Numbered from the stretch's first letter, positions 29,207 to 39,460 are shown. The stretch is 64,000 bases of DNA from Bacillus andreraoultii (GCF_001244735.1 NZ_LN868937.1:468630-532629), one strand, 5' to 3'. Translations and numbers: made by a program. The notes: a model not told the origin generated them from the letters alone.

Positions 29207-29219
29207 CGTAAGATGAAGT

Positions 29220-29783
29220 TTATGATGTCTTAACTTTAACATACGTCCAAATTGAAATGACAAATCCACCAATCGTATCGGCAATTAAATCGGTCATCGT
29301 ATCGGTATTCCCACCACCTTGGAGTCCCATGTCAAAAAGTTGATCCATTGAAAACTCGTAAACTTCCCACAAAACACCGCCAAAAACAGAAAAGGAAAGT
29401 ACGAATAGAAATACAAACCAAGGAGATAACTTTGTGATGCTATCTTTTCTAAGGAGGCGTTTATATAAATCATAACCAAAATAGGCGATTAGCATGCCGC
29501 TAATAAAATGCATGAAGCTATCCCACCAACCATTGCGATAGAAGCCTTGCAGAGAGCCTAAATATTGCGAACCAAACAGAAAGATAAGATAGAAAATAAT
29601 GATTGGTAAGCTAAGTTCAAACTTTGTAAATAAAATAATCGCGATTGGAACTAGGCCACATACTACCCCGGCCAATGCAATAAGTGCATCTGATTGATTT
29701 CCCTTCGAAAATAATAGTACCGCGGTAATCGCCATGAATACAACATAGATTGCACATAAAATAATTGCTATTTTTTTCCTCAT
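29220..29783 (-). CDS. Integral membrane protein, function unknown
   Basis: 187 residues with about five to six helices. Conserved-looking polar motifs sit at helix ends: GWWDSFMHFISGMLIAYFGYDLY (about 85-107), SFSVFGGVLWEVYEFSMDQLF and NTDTMTDLIADTIGGF. This pattern of Trp-Asp, His, Glu and Asp-rich segments is shared by small uncharacterised bacterial membrane families (DUF2238-like). No operon partner. Confidence 0.55.
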   Translation of the reverse strand: MRKKIAIILCAIYVVFMAITAVLLFSKGNQSDALIALAGVVCGLVPIAIILFTKFELSLPIIIFYLIFLFGSQYLGSLQGFYRNGWWDSFMHFISGMLIAYFGYDLYKRLLRKDSITKLSPWFVFLFVLSFSVFGGVLWEVYEFSMDQLFDMGLQGGGNTDTMTDLIADTIGGFVISIWTYVKVKTS

Positions 29784-29951
29784 GAAAACAACTCCTTAAG
29801 TATAAAAAGAACGAGTCTTTCTATATCATTTGTATTTATGATTAGTATATGAATATATTTAATATATCATTATATACCATTCATTTCGTATTTACGAAGA
29901 GGACTATGGTACAATGATTAACAAAATCCTAAATGTAAGGGAAGGATCTAT

Positions 29952-30644
29952 ATGAAGACATTAGTAATTATATCTCACCCTGATCTTATAAATTCAGCAA
30001 GTCAACAGTATTTTCTTAGATCTTTAAAAGGCTTTAATGACGTGACCATCCATCATTTGGAAGCGGAATATCCAGACGGGAACATTGATGTTAAAGCAGA
30101 ACAGCAATTATTAAGACTCCATGATCGAATTATTTTCCAATTTCCATTTTACTGGTACAGCTCCCCAGCTATATTGAAACATTGGCAAGATGTTGTGTTA
30201 GAGCCTGGTTTCGCCTATGGAAAAAGTGGTACTGCACTTCATGGAAAGGAATTCGGGCTCGTGTTAATGATTGGTGTACATGAACGAGAATATCAAGCAG
30301 GCGGAACAGAAACATTTAGTATCAATGAGTTAACAAAACCATTCCAAGCAATGGCGAATAAAGTAGGAATGATATATTTGAAGGCACTCCCTATCTTCCA
30401 ATTCGGATATATGGAAGAGGATGAAAAAATGGATATGTTAATAAAATATTGGCAAATGTTAACGATGGAAAACAATTTAAGTCTTGCAACAAGAGAACAG
30501 TGGCTCATCTCTCAACTGGAAAAGTCGATAGAACAAGTGGATTCACAGGATTCAGATGTCGTTACATATGCAATTGAGCATATTCAAGAAAATCGAATGA
30601 CAATCAATGGGCTGCAAATCGTCTTTGAGGATATGTATGAATAA
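29952..30644 (+). CDS. Flavodoxin-fold NAD(P)H oxidoreductase
   Basis: 230 residues. The first 175 follow the flavodoxin-2/KefF-MdaB family: LVIISHPDLINSASQQYF at the N-terminus (FMN phosphate site), RIIFQFPFYWYSSPAILKHWQDVVLEPGFAYG (about 58-89) and GLVLMIG. It would be an FMN-dependent quinone or disulfide reductase. The last 50 residues form a helical extension. It is followed nine bases later by a 60-residue helical protein, probably in one unit. A promoter with TACAAT (29910-29915) lies upstream. Confidence 0.8.
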   Translation: MKTLVIISHPDLINSASQQYFLRSLKGFNDVTIHHLEAEYPDGNIDVKAEQQLLRLHDRIIFQFPFYWYSSPAILKHWQDVVLEPGFAYGKSGTALHGKEFGLVLMIGVHEREYQAGGTETFSINELTKPFQAMANKVGMIYLKALPIFQFGYMEEDEKMDMLIKYWQMLTMENNLSLATREQWLISQLEKSIEQVDSQDSDVVTYAIEHIQENRMTINGLQIVFEDMYE

Positions 30645-30662
30645 TATAGGAAGGTGAAGTTA

Positions 30663-30845
30663 ATGGAAAAGCAGCAATGGCTTCTCGAACAATTAGATAA
30701 AATACAACAAAAAAGCACGGATTATAATCAAATAACTTTAGTAAAAGCAACAAAAGATATCATTAACGAACAAGTAAAGCGAATTGAGCAAATGGAAGGA
30801 GAATTAGAAGGAACGATATGGAGCCCGAAAAGATGGGGAGAATAA
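30663..30845 (+). CDS. Small helical protein of unknown function
   Basis: 60 residues, charged and almost wholly helical (MEKQQWLLEQLDKIQQK...), ending in LEGTIWSPKRWGE. ATG at 30663 is eight bases after GGAAGG. It directly follows the flavodoxin-fold reductase, so it probably belongs to the same transcript. No family recognised. Confidence 0.6.
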   Translation: MEKQQWLLEQLDKIQQKSTDYNQITLVKATKDIINEQVKRIEQMEGELEGTIWSPKRWGE

Positions 30846-31068
30846 TGGCAAGGATAAATGGAGGTATTTTATTTATTGCGAAAAGTAAAAAGATTATTGA
30901 CAATTGAATGAAAATATATTATTTTATATAAATCGAACATTAGTTCGCAATGTTTGCTTAAATTCCTGTCTTATTTCAATATGGACAACTTACAGAATAT
31001 ACCATCTAAACAAAATCATTTTAATGAGGTGGGCTGTGGTAAAATATTTTTAATAGAGGTGTATTCAT

Positions 31069-31512
31069 ATGGAAGAATTGATAAAGCAGATGCTGTCTGA
31101 AATTCAAGCTCTCAGGAAGAACATGAATGACCGATTTGAGTCGGTTGACCAAAGGTAGATCACCGTTTTGAGTCAATGGACGAGCAATTTGAGAAAGTCA
31201 AAGCTCGTTTTGAAAAAGTGGATGAACAATTTGAGAAGGTAGATCACCGTTTTGAATCTGTAGATCATCAATTTATTAAAGTGAACGAGAGATTCGATGG
31301 TATAGATTGGCATTTAACAAAACTTGAAGATGGACAAGAGGAACTAAAAGATATGTTACGCCACCATACTACTTTGTTAACAGAAAACTTACCATCGGCA
31401 AGAAATGCGGGTTCAAGCACAAGAAACAAAGTCAGATGTCAATCTACTTTTTCGAGAAGTTGAAACTTTGAAGAGAAAGACAGACAAGATTGAAGAACGA
31501 CATGGTTTATAA
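31069..31512 (+). pseudogene. Broken coiled-coil repeat protein
   Basis: Three consecutive frames together give one protein of about 147 residues: MEELIKQMLSEIQALRKNM up to SVDQ, then repeats of the heptad type DEQFEKVKARFEKVDEQFEK and VDHRFESVDHQF, then EMRVQAQETKSDVNLLFREVETLKRKTDKIEERHGL. The first break looks like a missing A near 31151-31154 (stop at 31156-31158); the second like one extra base near 31396-31406. Such coiled-coil proteins are common in Bacillaceae with unknown role. Either a decaying gene or sequencing errors. Confidence 0.75.
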
Positions 31513-31522
31513 ATAGATAAAG

Positions 31523-31561
31523 GACAAAGGCTTAGTACATGAATTTGACTAAGCCTTTGTC
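31523..31561. terminator. Bidirectional terminator
   Basis: GACAAAGGCTTAGT (31523-31536) / ACTAAGCCTTTGTC (31548-31561), a 14-bp perfect stem between the convergent coiled-coil pseudogene and ytoQ, with TTTAG on the plus side. Confidence 0.75.
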
Positions 31562-31570
31562 TTTAGTAGG

Positions 31571-32011
31571 TTATTCATATATATAACGAATGATGTCTAA
31601 TGCCTGTTCAACGGTTTCAACTGTGACGTTCGCTCTGTTTGATAATTCTTTTAACGGATGAATCAGAGACTTAGGACGGATAATAATCGTTGGCTTATTT
31701 AAAGCAATGGCTGTACTAGCATCCATTGCGGTATTCCATTGTCTGTACTGTTCACCGAATAACGCAATGACAATATCAGCTTTTTGCATGAGGACTTGTG
31801 TTCGGAAATTATTAATGTCTGATGCGGCATCATCTCGGTACAATTTTCCTGGCTGTTTACCAAGGATTTCTTCTCCAATTGCATCAGAACGATCGTGATT
31901 CGTTTGCGGTCCGACAAATTTTAAAGGTAAGTTTTTCTCCTCTGCTTTTTTCTTTATTACTTCTCGCCAATTATCATGAATTTGCCCAGCTAAATAAACA
32001 ACCAATTCCAT
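31571..32011 (-). CDS. ytoQ: YtoQ family protein
   Basis: 146 residues matching YtoQ: VVYLAGQIHDNWREVI, FVGPQTNHDRSDAIGEEILG, DINNFRTQVLMQKADIVIALFGEQYRQWNTAMDAS and KPTIIIRPKSLIHPLKELSN. The fold resembles nucleoside 2-deoxyribosyltransferases, but the activity is not known. Single gene. Confidence 0.85.
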   Translation of the reverse strand: MELVVYLAGQIHDNWREVIKKKAEEKNLPLKFVGPQTNHDRSDAIGEEILGKQPGKLYRDDAASDINNFRTQVLMQKADIVIALFGEQYRQWNTAMDASTAIALNKPTIIIRPKSLIHPLKELSNRANVTVETVEQALDIIRYIYE

Positions 32012-32408
32012 GAAAACCCCTCCATTTTCCTATATTATCTCTATCATATAAAATGTTTTTGTATTTTGAAAGTAAAGCAAACTATGTAGCTGACGAGACA
32101 CAACTTTATTTACTTCAAAGGCTCACGTGTAAGGAATACTTTTCGAAATCACTTAAAAAAATGTATAATAGCTGTTTCTCTTCCACTTTCAGAATAATAA
32201 ATAATAGTAATTCTTTGTTAAAAATAACGGATGAGGTCTATTTTAAAGGATCTAGTCATGATAGCCAGTTCCTGTTTCTATTTCTACATATCTACAGGTT
32301 GTATAAAGTTCTAAATCATTCACAAAATATATTTTTAGAGGCAACTTGTTTTTATCGTCTATTTCCTTTTTAATTGTAATTAATTAACGAAAAGCGAGGG
32401 TGAGCCAG

Positions 32409-32864
32409 ATGAATAAAAAGTTCATTAAAATTGTAATTGGAATTCTATTGATTATGTTGGTAAGTGCATGCGGAACGAACAGTACGAAGGATGAGACAAC
32501 GAATAACGACACAAAGAAGAAGGTAACAGATACGACAGAAAATGAACAGGTGACGAATGACGATAATAACGAGGAAAACAATGAAAGTGTCAAAGATGGA
32601 GAAAGTGATACTGGTGATGAAGTGAGTCAAGATGGAATCAAAAATGATGAAAGTGAAAAAGTAATTAAAAAAGAAGTTACCTATGTTGGACTAGCCGATC
32701 CACATACAATTGAAGTACAAGATGGTAAGGATTACCTATCGTTACAAATTGATCCAGATACAATGAATGAATGGGGAAAAATAAAAGAAAATACAAAGAT
32801 GACAATTGAATATTACGAAAATGAAGCAGGACAAAACATACTTAAAAGCTATAAAGTGAAATAA
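32409..32864 (+). CDS. Putative lipoprotein
   Basis: 151 residues: signal peptide with lipobox LVSAC (Cys at about 20), a low-complexity linker rich in Asn, Asp, Glu, Thr and Lys (about 21-90), and a small C-terminal domain (VTYVGLADPHTIEVQDGKDYL... to SYKVK). The ATG at 32409 is a few bases after GAGGGTG. It would be anchored to the outer face of the membrane. Function unknown. The preceding gap (32012-32408) holds an open frame but nothing I can support. Confidence 0.75.
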   Translation: MNKKFIKIVIGILLIMLVSACGTNSTKDETTNNDTKKKVTDTTENEQVTNDDNNEENNESVKDGESDTGDEVSQDGIKNDESEKVIKKEVTYVGLADPHTIEVQDGKDYLSLQIDPDTMNEWGKIKENTKMTIEYYENEAGQNILKSYKVK

Positions 32865-32950
32865 ATTTCTCCCAAAAGCCACTATTAAAGATTAATTTAA
32901 GGTCAATTCATAGAAAAGGTAAGTGGAATGAAACTTATATAGCAGAAGTA

Positions 32951-33069
32951 GGGGCATCCAGAAAGTCGTCTTTTTCCTTTCTGGATGCCCCTTTTCATGT
33001 GTCAAAACCTTGATATCCCAACTTTCTTGATTATCACATTTTGGGGATATCCCATGTTCGGACAGCCCC
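32951..33069. repeat. Dispersed palindromic repeat, copy 2
   Basis: 119 bp in inverted orientation relative to copy 1. GGGGCATCCAGAAAG...CTTTCTGGATGCCCC forms an inner hairpin (32951-32991), followed by the conserved TTGATATCCCAA, TTGATTATCACATTTT and GGGATATCCC, ending GGACAGCCCC at 33069. Located between convergent lipoprotein and ubiB genes. Confidence 0.88.
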
Positions 33070-33176
33070 ATGAATAAAAAATGATTAAACAATTCAGTTG
33101 GTGATGAATAGGGGAACAAGGGGCTAGCCACCATAGGTTGTGGCAACGTCTGGGTAATTAACATCGTGTTGGCCAT

Positions 33177-34829
33177 TTAAAACTTTCCATGCCGTATGAT
33201 AGAGAATAATAACCATAAGAACATTAATGTTGCCACCACACCACCGACTTCCACAACTGGAAAATCCCATAAAATAGTGCTTACTTCAGAAATAGATGCA
33301 CTAATAATAAGACCGACCATTAAAATACTGAATGCAAGCAAAATAATACTAAATGAAATTTGATTCGTAATTCGATCCAATTTACGTGATAACTGTTTAA
33401 CTTCCGGTAAAGAGATTTCTACATGAATTTTTCCACTCTTTGTTAACAAATTTCCTGTCTCTAATAATTGGTTAATAAAAATTTTTACATCACGTACTTT
33501 TCGACGGAACTCTCGAAGAATCGATACGGGCTTTAAGCGATTGTGAATGAGCTTTTCACCAAAAGGTTGAGCCATATCAATAATGGAAAGAGTATTGTCA
33601 AGCTTGGATAGAATACCTTCCATCGTTAATAATGTTTTTGCGAGAATAGTTAAATCTGCAGGCATATGTAGATGATGTTTTAGCGAGACTTGCATCAGTT
33701 TATTCATTAAATTTGCAAGACTAATTTGGTTTAATGGAATGTCCATATTCATCTCGACGATATCTTCTACTTCCGCATATAATTGTTCACTGTCAATTGG
33801 TTCTTCTCCTTGCCCGAGCTTTTGAAGTATATAAATGACTTCATGAATTTCCCGCCTTTTTAGTGCGATAACAATTGAAGCAAGGTCGTTTTTTAATGTG
33901 GGTGATAACCGACCGACCATTCCAAAGTCAATGAGGGCGAGACGATTATTTGGTAGAACAAATAGATTGCCAGGATGTGGATCTCCGTGGAAGAAACCAT
34001 CAAGGAAAATTTGTTGAAACATACAATCAACAATTTGTTTAGCCACTTCTTTTTTTTCTGCAACAGTTCCAACTTGGGTAAACTCTTTTAAACTCGTTCC
34101 TTCAATATAGTCCATTGTTAATATTCGTTTCGTCGTATACTCCCAGTAAATATGTGGGATGACGTACCTTTGATCGGCCTTTAGTTGCCGGGCTATTTTT
34201 TCACCATTCCATGCTTCTGTTGTATAATCTAGTTCGAGTCGTAAACTCCGCCCGACCGCATCAACAATTTCTGTTAAACGGTAAACCCTTGCCCAATCAA
34301 ATTTTTCCTCCATTAAATTCGTTAAGTCAGCTAAAATTTGAAGGTCAATTTCTATCTTCCCTTCAATGGCTGGGCGCTGTACTTTGACTGCGACTTTCTC
34401 ACCAGTAGGTAATTGGCCAATATGTACTTGTCCAATAGATGCTGAAGCAATGGGTTCCTTACTAAGCTCGAGAAACAGTTCATTGATTGAGTGTCCGAGT
34501 TCTTTCTCGATTACATGGGTGATTTCTATAAATGGAATTGGTGCAACTTGATCTTGCAATTTTTCTAATTCTTTAATAATAGGTTCTGGAATTAAGTCGA
34601 CCCGGGTACTTGCAAGCTGTCCTAATTTAACAAAAGAAGGACCCAGTTCTTCGAGTACGAATCGGATCCGTTCGGCAATACTTTTGGAATGCATCGTGGA
34701 ATCCGCTTCTACTTTCCTTTTAAAATCAAGTAATCCTAGATCCTTTATGACAAATCCGAACCCATTTTTTAAAAGAGCAGAGAGGATTTCTTGATAGCGT
34801 TGGGCGTATTTCAAGCGTTTTCCAATCAT
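33177..34829 (-). CDS. ubiB: UbiB/AarF (ABC1) family kinase-like protein
   Basis: 550 residues with the atypical kinase fold of the ABC1 family: IASASIGQVHIGQL (A-rich loop, about 126-139), VAVKVQRP, FFHGDPHPGNLFVLPNN and ALIDFGMVGRL, then two C-terminal membrane helices (about 495-545). Family members act in isoprenoid lipid or quinone metabolism with ATPase activity; in a menaquinone-using Firmicute the exact substrate is unsettled. A phasin-like gene lies just upstream on the same strand, a common pairing. Confidence 0.85.
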   Translation of the reverse strand: MIGKRLKYAQRYQEILSALLKNGFGFVIKDLGLLDFKRKVEADSTMHSKSIAERIRFVLEELGPSFVKLGQLASTRVDLIPEPIIKELEKLQDQVAPIPFIEITHVIEKELGHSINELFLELSKEPIASASIGQVHIGQLPTGEKVAVKVQRPAIEGKIEIDLQILADLTNLMEEKFDWARVYRLTEIVDAVGRSLRLELDYTTEAWNGEKIARQLKADQRYVIPHIYWEYTTKRILTMDYIEGTSLKEFTQVGTVAEKKEVAKQIVDCMFQQIFLDGFFHGDPHPGNLFVLPNNRLALIDFGMVGRLSPTLKNDLASIVIALKRREIHEVIYILQKLGQGEEPIDSEQLYAEVEDIVEMNMDIPLNQISLANLMNKLMQVSLKHHLHMPADLTILAKTLLTMEGILSKLDNTLSIIDMAQPFGEKLIHNRLKPVSILREFRRKVRDVKIFINQLLETGNLLTKSGKIHVEISLPEVKQLSRKLDRITNQISFSIILLAFSILMVGLIISASISEVSTILWDFPVVEVGGVVATLMFLWLLFSIIRHGKF

Positions 34830-34898
34830 TCATTCCACCTCATTCATTTTCCGTAAAGAGACTAACAAAAATTTACTGGTAGCGTGTAGCCTTTATTA

Positions 34899-35210
34899 TT
34901 ACTCTTTATTATTATCATCTGCAAGCTTTTCCTCTAGTTCTTGAACCCGTTTTTGGAGTTCTTCAAATTCTTTTCGACTAACGAGATTTGCTTCACGGAT
35001 GATGCGATTGAGTTTCTCATCCATCGTAGATTCCCATTTTTGTTGGGCCTCTTTTCCCTTTTTTAATAATTCATCGATTGTGTCTGAAGCTTCGGTTTTA
35101 GCCATGTTCCCTTTTTCAACAAGTTCATCTACTAATTTTTCTGCTTGTTCCTTACTTACAGCCGCAACCCCGAGTCCCAATGTGAAAAGACGATCAACTA
35201 AATCTTTCAT
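34899..35210 (-). CDS. Phasin-like coiled-coil protein
   Basis: 103 residues: a short hydrophobic N-terminus (LVDRLFTLGLGVAAVSKEQAEKLVDELVEKG) followed by long charged helices and a C-terminal coiled coil (FEELQKRVQELEEKL). This matches the small phasin-like / polyhydroxyalkanoate-regulator-like family often found next to ubiB. Role unknown. The upstream gap 35211-35551 shows no clear feature. Confidence 0.7.
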   Translation of the reverse strand: MKDLVDRLFTLGLGVAAVSKEQAEKLVDELVEKGNMAKTEASDTIDELLKKGKEAQQKWESTMDEKLNRIIREANLVSRKEFEELQKRVQELEEKLADDNNKE

Positions 35211-35551
35211 TAGTAAAACCTCCTATACAGTTAATATTTGTTCTTATCTTAATCTTAAACACCGGCTTGAAGAAAGTAAATTGAAAAGGGAAATATTCAT
35301 GAAAAATTACGAATTATAGTCAAGCTTTTGTTGTTAATAACTGTAGTCACAGCTTATCAAATCGTCGTTTGATTAAAAAACCCAACATTTTCCATAAGAA
35401 AATATCTCTAAAATGATTACCTATATCCAACTGATTTAAGGAATCTTCAAATGATTAATAAAAAAAGTAATAAAAACCATTGTAATTTTTAGAATAATAT
35501 TTTAAAATGTTCATTATATATAAACAAATGTATTTTACAGGAGGACTATAG

Positions 35552-35995
35552 TTGCATGGGAGTGAAAAATTTTATTTAATTCAAGACGATGTTTTACCAA
35601 TTTCAATCCGAAAAACGATGGAAGTGAAAAAACTACTGAATTCTGGACAATTTAAAACGATACAAGAGGCAGTCAATCAAGTTGGAATTAGTCGTAGTGT
35701 TTATTACAAATATAAAGATAAAATTTTTCCGTTTAATACTGCCACATATCAAAAGGTCATTACAGTGTCACTATTATTGGAACATCGACCTGGTATATTA
35801 TCACGAGTATTGCAATTTGTAGCCGATAAAGGGGGAAATGTCATTACGATTAACCAAAGTATTCCGCTACAAGGGATTGCAAATGTTGTATTATCGATTG
35901 ATTTAGCCCAACTTCAACAATCCACGACATATTTTCTAGAAGAGTTAATAAATGTTGATGGTGTACGGCGAGCAGTCATTGTTGGGGAAAGTTAA
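35552..35995 (+). CDS. ACT-domain regulator (PheB/YszB-like) ahead of hom
   Basis: 147 residues: a helix-turn-helix-like N-terminal part (FKTIQEAVNQVGISRSVYYKYKDKIFPF, about 34-61) and a C-terminal ACT domain (VSLLLEHRPGILSRVLQFVADKGGNVITINQ). ACT domains bind amino acids; a threonine or related ligand fits the position before hom-thrC-thrB, although the family is often named PheB from its place near pheA. Start is TTG, nine bases after CAGGAGG. hom starts 79 bases later. Confidence 0.8.
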   Translation: MHGSEKFYLIQDDVLPISIRKTMEVKKLLNSGQFKTIQEAVNQVGISRSVYYKYKDKIFPFNTATYQKVITVSLLLEHRPGILSRVLQFVADKGGNVITINQSIPLQGIANVVLSIDLAQLQQSTTYFLEELINVDGVRRAVIVGES

Positions 35996-36074
35996 AAGAT
36001 GAATAGCTTCAAAAGCAATAACTATTTTGGATGAAGAATATAGATACAAACGAAAAGTGGGGGAGGAAACAAAG

Positions 36075-37373
36075 ATGAGAGATAAAATTAAAGTTGGTTT
36101 AATGGGATTCGGAACGGTGGGTACGGGTGTCGTCCGAATTGTTGATTCGAATAAAGAGGATTTATATAAGCAAACGGGTGCGGAAATTGAGGTTAGTCGG
36201 ATTTTAGTCCGCGATACCGAAAAGGAGCGGGCGGTGTATGTAAATCCAGATATTATTACAACAGATCCACATGAATTAATTTATGATGAAGATGTAAAAG
36301 TTGTCATTGAAGTAATGGGGGGGATTGAGCCAGCACGTACGTATTTACTCGAAGCGATTGAACAAGGAAAACATATTGTTACGGCAAATAAAGATTTAAT
36401 GGCGATTCATGGAGCGGAGTTAACGAAAAAAGCGCAACAATTTGGCTGTGATCTTTATTATGAAGCAAGTGTTGCCGGTGGAATCCCGATTTTAAATGCG
36501 ATTGTTGAAGGATTCTCATCTGATCGAATTAAGCAAATTATGGGGATTGTCAATGGAACGACGAACTATATTTTAACAAAAATGAGTAATGAACATGCCT
36601 CTTTTGATGATGTTTTACGGGAAGCACAAGAGTTAGGCTATGCCGAGGCGGATCCTACAGCGGATGTGGAAGGATTAGATGCAGCTCGGAAAATGGCCAT
36701 CCTCGCATCACTTGGTTTCCATGTTGGAATGAATTTAGATGATGTATCCGTTCGCGGTATTTCGCAAGTTACTTTAGAAGACATGAAATATGGGGAACAA
36801 CTCGGTTATACGATGAAGTTAATTGGCATTGCGAAAAAGGATGATGATTTTATTGAAGTAAGTGTTGAACCGACATTGGTTAAAAACTCTCATCCACTCG
36901 CAACGGTGAATGGTGTATTTAATGCGGTGTATGTTTACGGAGAAGCGGTTGGTGAGACGATGTTTTATGGTCCTGGTGCTGGTGAACTACCGACAGCCAC
37001 TGCCGTTTTATCTGACCTTGTTACAGTAGTGAAAAACATTAAACTTGGTATTACTGGTCGTAGTATGGCAACACCTTATCATGAGAAAAAGCTGAAAAGT
37101 GATAAAGAAATCTATTCAAAATATTTTATCCGACTAATTGTAAACGATGAAAGTGGTGTGTTGGCACAAATTGCAAAGCTAATGGCTGAAGAGGGTATTA
37201 GTGTTGAGAAAGTGTTCCAAGAGCCTTATCCGAATGAAGATAAAAAGGCAGAGCTCATTCTTGTGACACATAAAACATCAAAAAAACAAGTAGATACGAT
37301 ACTAAATGCGTTCGAGCAAGTTGATTTTGTTGAAAAAGTAAAAAGTAGTTATCGAGTGGAAGGCGGCGAGTAA
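36075..37373 (+). CDS. hom: Homoserine dehydrogenase
   Basis: 432 residues: NAD(P)-binding [16 protein letters not shown] at the N-terminus, [20 protein letters not shown], the catalytic region [17 protein letters not shown] and [10 protein letters not shown], and a C-terminal ACT domain ([28 protein letters not shown]). Reduces aspartate semialdehyde to homoserine. ATG at 36075 follows GGGGGAGG; an earlier in-frame ATG at 36027 has no such site. The stop is one base from the thrC start. Confidence 0.95.
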   Translation: MRDKIKVGLMGFGTVGTGVVRIVDSNKEDLYKQTGAEIEVSRILVRDTEKERAVYVNPDIITTDPHELIYDEDVKVVIEVMGGIEPARTYLLEAIEQGKHIVTANKDLMAIHGAELTKKAQQFGCDLYYEASVAGGIPILNAIVEGFSSDRIKQIMGIVNGTTNYILTKMSNEHASFDDVLREAQELGYAEADPTADVEGLDAARKMAILASLGFHVGMNLDDVSVRGISQVTLEDMKYGEQLGYTMKLIGIAKKDDDFIEVSVEPTLVKNSHPLATVNGVFNAVYVYGEAVGETMFYGPGAGELPTATAVLSDLVTVVKNIKLGITGRSMATPYHEKKLKSDKEIYSKYFIRLIVNDESGVLAQIAKLMAEEGISVEKVFQEPYPNEDKKAELILVTHKTSKKQVDTILNAFEQVDFVEKVKSSYRVEGGE

Positions 37374-37374
37374 G

Positions 37375-38418
37375 ATGGTCGGGATTATAGAAAAATATCG
37401 TGAATTTTTACCAGTAACAGAAAATACTCCGTTATTAAGTCTCCATGAAGGGAGTACACCATTAATTCGAGCAGAAAATTTATCAAAAAAATTAGGTTTA
37501 GATCTTTATTTTAAATACGAGGGATTAAATCCGACCGGTTCATTTAAAGATCGCGGAATGGTGATGGCTGTTGCAAAAGCGGTAGAGGAGGGGAGTCAGT
37601 CAATCATGTGTGCCTCAACTGGGAATACGTCAGCAGCAGCGGCGGCCTACGCGGCACGAGCAAATATGAACTGCTATGTCCTCATCCCGGATGGAAAGAT
37701 TGCTCTTGGAAAACTAGCCCAAGCGATTATGTATGGTGCCAAAATTATTGCCATTAATGGGAACTTTGATGTTGCACTTTCCATCGTACGAGAAATTACT
37801 AGTGAAAAACCAATTACACTCGTAAACTCAGTAAATCCTTATCGGTTAGAAGGGCAAAAAACTGCAGCTTTTGAAATTGTCGATGAGCTTGGAACGACTC
37901 CAGATATTTTGGCAATTCCGGTCGGGAATGCAGGGAATATTTCAGCTTACTGGAAAGGGTTTAAAGAATATGTGGAGAAGGATAAAGCGGTCCATCTACC
38001 ACAAATGTATGGATACCAAGCGGAAGGGTCAGCACCACTTGTTAAAGGAGAAATGGTCACAAATCCAGAAACAATTGCAACAGCGATTCGAATTGGGAAT
38101 CCTGCTAGTTGGGAAAAAGCGAAACGGGCCCTTGATGAATCAAACGGTCGAATTGATTCGGTTACCGACGAAGAGATTTTAGCTGCTCAAAAATTATTAA
38201 CAAGTTCAGAAGGTATTTTTGCCGAACCAGCCTCTTGTGCTTCGTTGGCAGGGGTTGTGAAACATCGGAAGCTAGGGCTTATTGAGGAAGGAAAGCGAGT
38301 CGTTTGTGTGTTAACAGGAAACGGGTTAAAGGATCCTGATGTTGTATTGAAAAATGAATTCTCGATGGAAAAAGTAAATGCTGATTATCAGTCTGTTTTA
38401 AATGTGTTAAGAATGTAA
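37375..38418 (+). CDS. thrC: Threonine synthase
   Basis: 347 residues, PLP enzyme converting phosphohomoserine to threonine. The PLP lysine is in [14 protein letters not shown] (about 60); [18 protein letters not shown] and the phosphate loop [15 protein letters not shown] are conserved. It follows hom by a single base, with thrB 109 bases downstream. Confidence 0.95.
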   Translation: MVGIIEKYREFLPVTENTPLLSLHEGSTPLIRAENLSKKLGLDLYFKYEGLNPTGSFKDRGMVMAVAKAVEEGSQSIMCASTGNTSAAAAAYAARANMNCYVLIPDGKIALGKLAQAIMYGAKIIAINGNFDVALSIVREITSEKPITLVNSVNPYRLEGQKTAAFEIVDELGTTPDILAIPVGNAGNISAYWKGFKEYVEKDKAVHLPQMYGYQAEGSAPLVKGEMVTNPETIATAIRIGNPASWEKAKRALDESNGRIDSVTDEEILAAQKLLTSSEGIFAEPASCASLAGVVKHRKLGLIEEGKRVVCVLTGNGLKDPDVVLKNEFSMEKVNADYQSVLNVLRM

Positions 38419-38527
38419 TATTCGCATTCGGCAAGGGGAAGGTACATGGGTAGTTTAACGATACAGTGTCCCTAGCTAGAAAAGTGATATAAATACTGAA
38501 AAAACTAGCTAGAAAGATGGTGCAAAA

Positions 38528-39460
38528 ATGGATGATTTTGAAATGGTGGTAAGAGTCCCTGCAAGTACGGCAAATCTTGGTCCGGGCTTTGACTCGATTG
38601 GGATGGCGCTGCAATTATACACAACGATAAAAATAAAGCGCGCAAAACAAACGAAATTTCATTTGATTGGGGAAAATCAAGCTGGTATTCCAACAGATAA
38701 AAATAATTTAATCTATCAAACAATTGATTATTTATTTTTGAAAGCAGGGTTACCGACGCCAGAGCTGGAGATTGAAGTAACAAGTGAAATTCCACTAGCT
38801 CGTGGCCTCGGATCTAGCGGAACGGCAATTGTTGGTGGACTTATCGCTGCAAATGAGTTAGCAGGGAAACCTTTTTCAAGGGAGGAGGTTTTCCAGTTTG
38901 CGTCTGAAATGGAAGGGCATCCAGATAATGTTGGGGCATCACTTTTTGGTGGAATGATTGTTGCAGCAAAAAGTAGTGTGGGTAAATACGCATATAATTT
39001 ATTGAAACCATCTGAAGAATTGAAAGTTGTTGTAGCAATCCCCGACTATGAATTACAAACATCCTTGGCTCGAAATGTATTACCATCGAATTATTCAAGG
39101 GAGGATGTCGTTCATGCGATTAGTCACTCAGCATTATTAACTAGTGCACTTGTAACAGGTAATTTATCTGCCTTGCGTGTTGCATTAAATGATCGTATCC
39201 ATCAACCGTACCGTCAGTCCTTATTACCAGGTTTTGAAGAACTACAAAACAATGCCCAAGATTATGGCGCACTCGGTTGTGTTATTAGTGGTGCAGGTCC
39301 AACAATCATTGCCTTTGCAACGGGTGATTGTGAACAACTCATTACTTTTATGGAGTCTACTTTACAAAAATACGGTGTAACTGCAAAAGTTGCCCCACTT
39401 GCGATCGACAATAAAGGAGCAACATGTGTGGTTAGTGGGGAACAGCTAGTAAGTAAATGA
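38528..39460 (+). CDS. thrB: Homoserine kinase
   Basis: 310 residues, GHMP kinase that phosphorylates homoserine. Motifs: VPASTANLGPGFDSIGMAL at the N-terminus, PLARGLGSSGTAIVGG (ATP loop, about 84-99) and GALGCVISGAGPTIIAFA. It follows hom and thrC, completing the threonine branch. The ribosome site before 38528 is modest; a second ATG (MVVRVP) lies five codons in. The thrC-thrB gap contains two copies of CTAGCTAGAAA (38472 and 38505). Confidence 0.94.
   Translation: MDDFEMVVRVPASTANLGPGFDSIGMALQLYTTIKIKRAKQTKFHLIGENQAGIPTDKNNLIYQTIDYLFLKAGLPTPELEIEVTSEIPLARGLGSSGTAIVGGLIAANELAGKPFSREEVFQFASEMEGHPDNVGASLFGGMIVAAKSSVGKYAYNLLKPSEELKVVVAIPDYELQTSLARNVLPSNYSREDVVHAISHSALLTSALVTGNLSALRVALNDRIHQPYRQSLLPGFEELQNNAQDYGALGCVISGAGPTIIAFATGDCEQLITFMESTLQKYGVTAKVAPLAIDNKGATCVVSGEQLVSK

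Noticed and set aside
32053..32373. 106-codon open frame before the lipoprotein gene
   Set aside because: No ribosome site, no recognisable domain and an unusual composition; AT-rich chance frame.
35211..36074. T-box or lysine/threonine-type riboswitch before hom
   Set aside because: No T-box sequence, specifier stem or conserved aptamer elements are visible; only the ACT-domain gene precedes hom.
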